From: an uncultured Treponema sp.
GTDB taxonomy: Bacteria > Spirochaetota > Spirochaetia > Treponematales > Treponemataceae
Reading direction: 5' to 3'
Assembly: GCA_937877535.1 (NCBI GenBank)
Contig: CALFJF010000029.1
Location: forward strand, 1 to 25,427
DNA length: 25,427 nucleotides
Of the stretch, positions 21,656 through 25,427 are shown in pieces. Under the pieces are notes generated by a model that ran no database searches, was not told where the DNA came from, and saw only the letters and a program-made list of their open reading frames with translations. The translations under genes and the position numbers were made by a program. Each line of letters begins with the position of its first letter. The stretch's first letter is position 1.

Positions 21656-22129
21656 CTATTTGAACGGTTGCCAGCCGTCGCGCTCGATTCCTTCGACCCA
21701 TTTTTTTGCAAACGCCTTTGCGCCGTCCAAATCCATATCGCGGAAATTTCCGCATTGAATCTCGTTTGCCGCAGGAATTTCGCCGCTCCACTCAGAAACT
21801 TTTTTGAAAACGGGCAAAAGATGCTTTGCCACATATTCCTCGTCAACATCTCCCCAAAGCGTCAAATAAAACCCCGTGCGACAGCCCATCGGAGAAAAAT
21901 CGATGACTCCTTCGATTTCATCGCGCAAATACTCTGCCACAATATGCTCAATCGCGTGAAGCGCGCCAGTTGGCATGAACTCTTTGTTTGGCTGTGTTAC
22001 TCGCACGTCGAATTTTGTAACCACATCACCCTTCTCTCCCACTTTTTGAGCCGCAATCCGAACGTAAGGCGCACGAACTTTTGTGTGGTCAAGATTAAAA
22101 GAATCCACGTTGTATTTTTTGAGTTCCAT
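21656..22129 (-). CDS. luxS: S-ribosylhomocysteine lyase
   Basis: 157 residues, exact family length. It cleaves S-ribosylhomocysteine to homocysteine and DPD, the precursor of autoinducer-2, in the cytosol. Marks are SFNLDHTKVRAPYVR, HAIEH (58-62) with Cys126 in IQCGNF forming the metal site, and SPMGCRTGFYL (79-89) with the catalytic Cys83. ATG 22129 follows GGAGGAAAAA; an in-frame TTG at 22141 is inside this ribosome-binding site and not used. A promoter-like TATAAT lies in the 63-base gap after pfs, so luxS may be read both from its own promoter and with pfs. Confidence 0.97.
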   Translation of the reverse strand: MELKKYNVDSFNLDHTKVRAPYVRIAAQKVGEKGDVVTKFDVRVTQPNKEFMPTGALHAIEHIVAEYLRDEIEGVIDFSPMGCRTGFYLTLWGDVDEEYVAKHLLPVFKKVSEWSGEIPAANEIQCGNFRDMDLDGAKAFAKKWVEGIERDGWQPFK

Positions 22130-22163
22130 TTTTTCCTCCAAATGAGTTTTTTTTCGAGAATCT

Positions 22164-22192
22164 ATTATAAGGATTTTTAGAATCCGTGAAAA
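22164..22192 (-). promoter_or_regulatory. Possible internal promoter of luxS
   Basis: Minus-strand TATAAT (22169-22164) with a weak TTTTCA (22192-22187) 17 bases upstream, directly after the pfs stop. GGATT and AATCC within the spacer could also form a small hairpin. Confidence 0.45.
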
Positions 22193-22900
22193 TCAGATTT
22201 TTGTGATGAGTTGTTCGACTAAACGCGCACTCATTTCCGCAGCGATTTTATCGTTGAATTTATAACTTTCTTCTTCGCCGTCGTCCGCCATATCGCTCAT
22301 ACACCGCAAAATCAAAAACGGCGTTTTGTTCAAAAAGCAAGCGTGAGCGATTGCCGCGCCTTCCATTTCAACGCAAGAAGGCGAGCAGACCGTTTGAATC
22401 CGCTCCTTTGCCTCTCGATTTGAAATAAATTGGTCGCCAGACGCAATGCGTCCCAAAACAAGATTGTGATTCAAAAATGGTTCTGCCCCAGAAAGAGCCA
22501 AAAAAGCCTCTTGCACCGCGCAAAGCAGATTTTCGTCAGCGGGAAACGCGCTTTTTTCCATTCGCGGAATCACGGTCGGCTCGTAGCCAAAACCCGTTAC
22601 GTCAAAATCGTGATAGAGCGCGTCGGTGGAAGCAACAAAATCAAGCACACGAAGCCCTTTTTTCATTGCGCCCGCAATTCCCGTATTGATAACGTGCGTT
22701 GCGCCATGCTCGCGGATTAAGCGGTCAGCACACAAAGCGGCGTTCACTTTTCCAATTCCGCTCCGCGCCAAAATCACGTTTTTTCCGCTAATTTTTCCAA
22801 AAAAAATGCCGTTTTCTTCGCGCATTTCTTCCATTGCGTTTTTTAGATACAAGATTTCCTCGTCCATCGCTCCAATAATTCCGATTTTGACTTCCATCAT
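22193..22900 (-). CDS. pfs (mtnN): 5'-methylthioadenosine/S-adenosylhomocysteine nucleosidase
   Basis: 235 residues. It removes adenine from SAH and MTA; its SRH product is the substrate of LuxS encoded next. Marks are IGIIGAMDEEI (7-17, catalytic Glu in the DEE), ARSGIGKVNAAL, NTGIAGAM, GDQFIS, VEMEGAAIAH (purine and ribose binding) and RCMSDMADD with the catalytic Asp. ATG 22900 is placed 5 bases after GAGGAG; the next codon is also ATG, so the start could be 22897. The open frame extends 22 codons up without a ribosome-binding site. Pfs-LuxS adjacency gives a full SAH detoxification route. Confidence 0.96.
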   Translation of the reverse strand: MMEVKIGIIGAMDEEILYLKNAMEEMREENGIFFGKISGKNVILARSGIGKVNAALCADRLIREHGATHVINTGIAGAMKKGLRVLDFVASTDALYHDFDVTGFGYEPTVIPRMEKSAFPADENLLCAVQEAFLALSGAEPFLNHNLVLGRIASGDQFISNREAKERIQTVCSPSCVEMEGAAIAHACFLNKTPFLILRCMSDMADDGEEESYKFNDKIAAEMSARLVEQLITKI

Positions 22901-22989
22901 TTTTACTCCTCGCAATTTTTTTACGCCAATTTTTTCAGAGAAAAGCGAAATTTTCAACGGATTCAAAACGAACCGCGAATCGCAAGGTT

Positions 22990-23018
22990 TTGCAAAAGAA
23001 AGGTCATTTTGCTACAAT
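22990..23018 (+). promoter_or_regulatory. Promoter of the FGE-fold protein gene
   Basis: TTGCAA (22990-22995), 17 bases and TACAAT (23013-23018), about 40 bases before the ATG at 23060, in the divergent spacer with pfs. Confidence 0.6.
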
Positions 23019-23059
23019 CGTTCAAAAGTAAACTGGAGTTTTTGGAGATTTTTATTTTT

Positions 23060-24826
23060 ATGAACAGATTTTTTTCATTTTTTGTTGTTCTTTTTTGCGC
23101 CCTATTTTTTTTGCAGCCGTCATTTTCTCAAAATTGGGCTTCGGAACTTGGAGAATGTTGGGACGCGCTCGAACGAGATTCTTCGGCACGAGAAAAATTC
23201 AAACGATACAACGAAATCGCAGACGCGCTCAAAGCAGGAAAAATCGCGCTTTCTGACGAACTGGACGAAGAGCAAACGCACGAAAAATGGCTTTCGGCTC
23301 TCAAAGATTTTGAAGAATATTGGTCAAGCCATTGCCCGCGCACGTTTTCGGTAACGGCTCTCCATAAATTCGCCACAACGCGAACGGAATCGGTCGAATA
23401 TTTTGAAGACGTAATCGGCGAAGATGGAAAAACAAAACGAGAAACGCGCTATCGAACGGAAGAATCGCCCGCGTGGGAATATCAAGCCTGGATTTCGTCG
23501 GGATTTTCTTTGAAATACGTTCAAATGCTTTCGATTTTTCAAAACGGACTTCGCCGTGCGCGAAAAGCCGATTGGACGGACATTCCAAAAAACTGGCCGT
23601 TTGCAAGCGCGGGAGAAAGCGCGACGCTTTTTACTGGCGGTGGCGCAAAATTCGCTCCCGCTGCAACCGAAAAAGGCGTTTCACTTTACGATGTGCGCTT
23701 TGACGTTGTGGACGGTTCAAGCGTTTTGCTTTCTGGAAAGCGCGCACTTTCTGGCGGGGCTGCCGTTTTTTCCGACGTTGACCAAGCAAAAAGCGCGATT
23801 CTTGACGAAGCGATAGCGCAAGGGCGCGTTTCCTACATTCTTCGAGAAGTCGTGCTTTTATTTGGAGAAACGGCGAAAGTTTCGATAACCGACCGCGATT
23901 GGATTTCTTCGATGAGCGAAAAGGCGCAAGACGTGAATTCGATTCGATTTGAAAGCGATTATAAAAAACTCCCCGCCGAACGAAATGCCGTTGACGAAGC
24001 GGAAGCGCGGGCAATCGCCGAGGATTTTATGATAAACGTGCCTGCGGGAAAAGGACTTTCTTCGTTTTTTGTGTCAAAAACGGAAGTAACGCAACGGCTT
24101 TACAAAGACGTTATGCAAAAAAATCCAAGCAATTTCAAAGGTTCAGAAAAACCCGCCGAATCGATGAGTTGGTACGACGCGCTTGTTTTTTGCAATCGGC
24201 TCAGTCGAATCTGCTCGCTCAAACCCGTGTATTCAGTTGACGGAAATTCGGATTCGGACGAATGGGATTACGCTCCGCACTCAAAAGGCTCGATTTTGGG
24301 AAAAATCGACGTGGATTTTGGAGCCGACGGATTTCGACTTCCTTCGGAGGAAGAATGGCTTTTTCTTGCTCGCGGAAACTCGGACGAAGAAAGCGATTAC
24401 GCGGGAGAAGACGCGGATTCGGCAGGCTGGCATAAAAAAAACGCGCGAGGAAAAACGCAAATTGTGGGCGAAAAAAGCGAAAACTCGCTGGGGCTTTTTG
24501 ACGTAACGGGAAACGTTTGGGAATGGTGCTTTGACGTTGCCGACGAAACGGGATTTCCGCACGTGGCTCACGGCGGCGCGTGGAATTACGACCCGCGATA
24601 TTGCAAAATCAACGACAAATACATAAGGCTTCCGCATTTATCGTTTAATTGCCTTGGAATTCGGCTTGTGCGCGGGCAATCTGGAAGTCACCCAAAAACG
24701 GAAGAAGACTTCCAAAAAAACGACGAAACGCAAAATCCTCCGCCCGAAGAAGAAAGAAAAACGTATTCTGGCGGCATTTCCACAATTCCCGAAAGTTCAA
24801 ACAGCGATTGGGTTGACGCAAAATAA
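23060..24826 (+). CDS. Secreted formylglycine-generating-enzyme-fold (SUMF1) protein
   Basis: 588 residues; residues 1-23 form a signal peptide ending SFS, so it is exported. Residues 24-320 are an unknown N-terminal region (charged helices, then a beta-rich part near 190-280). Residues 324-539 are an FGE-sulfatase domain: MINVPAGKG and SKTEVTQRLYKDVMQKNPSNF, MSWYDALVFCNRLS, GFRLPSEEEWLFLAR (424-438), NSLGLFDVTGNVWEWC (475-490), GGAWNYDPRYC (505-515) and GIRLVRG. In true FGEs the last motif reads like GGSxxCxxxYC with two catalytic cysteines; here the first is Tyr and only Cys515 remains. A noncatalytic or different oxidoreductase role is likelier. Residues 545-588 are a hydrophilic tail. ATG 23060 is chosen for the signal peptide; GGAG lies 13 bases upstream. 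Confidence 0.85.
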   Translation: MNRFFSFFVVLFCALFFLQPSFSQNWASELGECWDALERDSSAREKFKRYNEIADALKAGKIALSDELDEEQTHEKWLSALKDFEEYWSSHCPRTFSVTALHKFATTRTESVEYFEDVIGEDGKTKRETRYRTEESPAWEYQAWISSGFSLKYVQMLSIFQNGLRRARKADWTDIPKNWPFASAGESATLFTGGGAKFAPAATEKGVSLYDVRFDVVDGSSVLLSGKRALSGGAAVFSDVDQAKSAILDEAIAQGRVSYILREVVLLFGETAKVSITDRDWISSMSEKAQDVNSIRFESDYKKLPAERNAVDEAEARAIAEDFMINVPAGKGLSSFFVSKTEVTQRLYKDVMQKNPSNFKGSEKPAESMSWYDALVFCNRLSRICSLKPVYSVDGNSDSDEWDYAPHSKGSILGKIDVDFGADGFRLPSEEEWLFLARGNSDEESDYAGEDADSAGWHKKNARGKTQIVGEKSENSLGLFDVTGNVWEWCFDVADETGFPHVAHGGAWNYDPRYCKINDKYIRLPHLSFNCLGIRLVRGQSGSHPKTEEDFQKNDETQNPPPEEERKTYSGGISTIPESSNSDWVDAK

Positions 24827-24831
24827 ATCAC

Positions 24832-24870
24832 AAAAACGGTGGTTGAGCCTGTCGAAACCACCGTTTTTTT
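24832..24870 (+). terminator. Intrinsic terminator containing a TTGAGCCTGTCGAA loop
   Basis: AAAAACGGTGGTT (24832-24844) pairs perfectly with AACCACCGTTTTT (24856-24868) around an 11-base loop, then more T. The loop and stem together read GGTTGAGCCTGTCGAAACC, a sequence I have often seen between genes in very different bacteria. Confidence 0.85.
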
Positions 24871-24927
24871 CTTAAATCAAAAAAGTCCCGTCGATTTTTT
24901 TGATTCGATTCGGTAAAATGGCTCATT

Positions 24928-25427
24928 ATGAAAACTTCACAATTTTACATGTCTACGCTCCGCGAGGCTCCGAGCGAGGCCGTTATCGAAAGCCACAAGC
25001 TTATGCTCCGGGCGGGAATCACGCGAAAACTCGGAAACGGACTTTACACTTATTTGCCGCTTGGTGTCCGTTCTCTTTATAAACTTGAAAATATTATCCG
25101 CGAAGAATGGAACGAAACGGCGGGTGCACTCGAATTCAAGCCGACTGTCATTGTGCCAGGCGACTTGTGGAAAGAATCTGGTCGCTGGGAGACGATGGGC
25201 CCGCAAATGCTCAAAGCGAAAAATCGCGGCGAGCAGGACATGGTGGTCTCGCCCACTGCCGAAGAAGCCTACACAGCAATCGTGCGCGACGGTCTTGACT
25301 CGTACAAGCAACTTCCCGTCAATTTTTATCAAATCAACACGAAATACCGCGACGAAATCCGCCCACGGTACGGCGTAATGCGCGGGCGCGAGTTCATCAT
25401 GGCGGACGGCTACACGATGAACGCCGA
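24928..25427 (+). CDS. proS: Prolyl-tRNA synthetase, N-terminal part
   Basis: Class II aminoacyl-tRNA synthetase charging tRNA-Pro. The first 166 codons are present and the window ends inside the gene. The bacterial-type start is clear: MKTSQFYMSTLREAPSEA, then RAGITRKLGNGLYTYLPLG (motif 1 region), ETMGPQML, VVSPTAEEAYT and the motif 2 segment FYQINTKYRDEIRPRYGVMRGREF, which ends in the MADGYTMNA region. ATG 24928 has no good ribosome-binding site; TAAAAT at 24914-24919 might be a -10 box, giving a very short leader. It follows the terminator of the FGE-fold gene, so it starts its own transcript. Confidence 0.95.
   Translation, partial: MKTSQFYMSTLREAPSEAVIESHKLMLRAGITRKLGNGLYTYLPLGVRSLYKLENIIREEWNETAGALEFKPTVIVPGDLWKESGRWETMGPQMLKAKNRGEQDMVVSPTAEEAYTAIVRDGLDSYKQLPVNFYQINTKYRDEIRPRYGVMRGREFIMADGYTMNA

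Noticed and set aside
22626..23063. Plus-strand open frame antisense to pfs
   Set aside because: Pfs is fully identified on the other strand, and this frame has no ribosome-binding site or domain.

Overview
The window reads as spirochaete chromosome, most likely a Treponema. This is an inference from the run of lipoprotein and secreted-protein genes, several treponeme-looking hypothetical proteins, AT-rich spacers with long A and T runs, and the style of the aminotransferase and the Arg-rich zinc-finger protein. No rRNA, tRNA, insertion sequence, phage gene or CRISPR array was seen. Both ends cut genes: folD on the left and proS on the right.

Left part (1-2543). The end of folD is followed by what looks like a complete type III toxin-antitoxin locus: a promoter, a short structured RNA (toxI-like), an intrinsic terminator, then a ToxN/AbiQ-family endoribonuclease gene. 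The toxin gene overlaps the start of folE2 (GTP cyclohydrolase IB). folE2 carries an in-frame insertion of about 50 codons that contains GC-rich palindromes and looks like a mobile palindromic repeat. A convergent XRE-type regulator follows, with an inverted repeat over its own promoter.

Cell-envelope block (2671-7350). Five consecutive exported proteins lie on the + strand: one secreted protein with a duplicated domain, three larger lipoproteins or LPP20-like lipoproteins plus a DUF4468-like lipoprotein, and a tiny Cys-rich lipoprotein. A strong terminator ends this block, and a membrane-anchored thioredoxin-like protein follows. An ADP-ribosylglycohydrolase gene (7446-8276) stands alone after it.

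Minus-strand operon (9810-8367). Four overlapping genes encode an orphan domain like the N-terminus of treponemal HD-GYP proteins with an acidic tail, YraN, a 64-residue possibly FlgM-like protein, and an Arg-rich protein with a CxxC...HxxC zinc finger.

Metabolic right half. An aminotransferase and a solute-binding lipoprotein are followed by an unknown small protein. A CaCA-family cation antiporter follows, preceded by a yybP-ykoY (Mn2+) riboswitch with a terminator. Then comes the complete riboflavin operon ribD-ribE-ribBA-ribH, with no FMN riboswitch visible. On the minus strand a translationally coupled trio encodes a DUF1538 membrane protein, a fused double P-II protein and BirA. Next is the pfs-luxS pair for S-adenosylhomocysteine recycling and AI-2 synthesis. 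A secreted FGE-sulfatase-fold protein lacking one catalytic cysteine and the start of proS close the window.

The most notable items are the type III toxin-antitoxin locus wedged between two folate-related genes, the palindromic element inside folE2, the DUF1538/P-II/BirA operon, and the Mn2+ riboswitch on the antiporter.
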